From Thalassomonas sp. RHCl1 (GTDB lineage: Bacteria; Pseudomonadota; Gammaproteobacteria; Enterobacterales; Alteromonadaceae): a DNA stretch of 64,000 nucleotides. The notes beneath the pieces are model-generated. The model saw only the letters and a program-made list of their open reading frames with translations, ran no database searches and was not told the origin of the DNA. This document shows, piece after piece, positions 63,582 through 64,000 of this stretch (the first letter of the stretch is position 1; every line of letters starts with the position of its first letter). The DNA lies in assembly GCF_947387555.1 (NCBI RefSeq), contig NZ_CANDNZ010000001.1, forward strand, positions 1,054,001 through 1,118,000. Direction: 5' to 3'. A program made the position numbers and the translations under genes.

Positions 63582-64000
63582 ATGTTTACTGATTTTTTTA
63601 TTTCCCGGCCTAAATTTGCCTTTGTTATCGCCATTGTCATCATGATAGCGGGGGCCATCAGTCTCAATGCCATACCGGTGAACCAGTTCCCCGACATCAC
63701 GCCGCCCCAGGTGGTGGTGACAACCGCTTACCCGGGGGCCAGTGCCCAGGTGGTGGAAGAGTCGGTGGCTGCCATTATTGAGGCGGAAGTAAACGGGGTG
63801 GACGATATGATTTATATGTCGTCAACCAGCGGCAATGACGGCAGTTACTCCCTGACGGTGACCTTTGCCGTAGGCACAGATCCCGATATGGCCACGGTGA
63901 ATGTCCAGAACCGGGTGGCCCAGGTGAGTGCCAAGCTGCCCAATGATGTCAGCCGTCAGGGCATAGTCACCAAGAAGCAGTCGTCGAGTATGCTGATGGT
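63582..64000 (+). CDS. RND efflux pump, N-terminal part
   Basis: The gene runs off the right edge; 139 codons are visible. It begins MFTDFFISRPKFAFVIAIVI, followed by LNAIPVNQFPDITPPQVVV and PGASAQVVEESVAAIIE, the standard first helix and periplasmic start of an AcrB/MexF-type (HAE1) inner-membrane pump. Together with the adaptor it would export hydrophobic compounds through a TolC-like channel. Confidence 0.95.
   Translation, partial: MFTDFFISRPKFAFVIAIVIMIAGAISLNAIPVNQFPDITPPQVVVTTAYPGASAQVVEESVAAIIEAEVNGVDDMIYMSSTSGNDGSYSLTVTFAVGTDPDMATVNVQNRVAQVSAKLPNDVSRQGIVTKKQSSSMLM

Overview
The window looks like chromosomal DNA of a marine gammaproteobacterium of the Alteromonadales, most likely Colwelliaceae and Thalassomonas-like. 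This is inferred from gene content and protein style: fused NuoCD, Cys-type SelD with MnmH, LolC/LolD/LolE, MsbA-LpxK-Trm112-KdsB, DUF2897 and DUF2062 proteins, and a PEP-CTERM surface protein. No rRNA, tRNA, CRISPR array or prophage was seen. Both window edges cut genes: a PEP-CTERM protein on the left and an RND pump on the right.

Region 1 (0-8.3 kb, mostly minus strand) holds a MacB-type efflux system (HlyD-like adaptor, ABC ATPase, FtsX-type permease). Beside it lies a two-component pair made of a sigma-54 activator and a PAS histidine kinase. A near-consensus -24/-12 promoter lies just upstream of the adaptor gene, with two CCCA-N4-TGGG palindromes about 80-110 bp further upstream. Together they suggest that the activator drives this operon. 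Region 2 (8.3-14.5 kb) holds a Lon-like protease and a signalling operon: a PAS kinase, a stand-alone receiver and a receiver-GGDEF-EAL protein.

Region 3 (15.1-30.5 kb) is a complete 13-gene complex I operon, nuoA to nuoN with nuoC and nuoD fused. It is followed by the RNA helicase gene deaD, which has its own promoter and a long leader. Region 4 (32.7-40.2 kb) holds a short double-glycine peptide gene resembling a class I lanthipeptide precursor without enzymes nearby, then hppD, a TonB-dependent receptor, a beta carbonic anhydrase, a DUF2897 protein and a divergent LysR/FAD-oxidoreductase pair.

Region 5 (40.3-47.7 kb) is the accessory part and looks more AT-rich. It has RluE, an unrecognised ORF, a REP-associated tyrosine transposase with REP-like tandem palindromes, a truncated DUF4214 gene, a small secreted four-cysteine peptide missed by length cut-offs, TehB, and a SymE-like toxin with a possible antisense RNA. 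It ends with a bufferin-type RiPP operon (precursor, MNIO/DUF692 maturase, DUF2063 partner). The precursor carries two tandem six-cysteine domains in exact 61-residue register, which is the most distinctive thing in the window.

Region 6 (48-64 kb) is housekeeping: selenium use (selD-mnmH), lipoprotein release (lolCDE), DUF2062, comEC, a MITE-like element, lipid A/KDO export and synthesis (msbA-lpxK-Trm112-kdsB), a coiled-coil protein of unknown role, a DUF2007 protein, and the start of an RND efflux operon.
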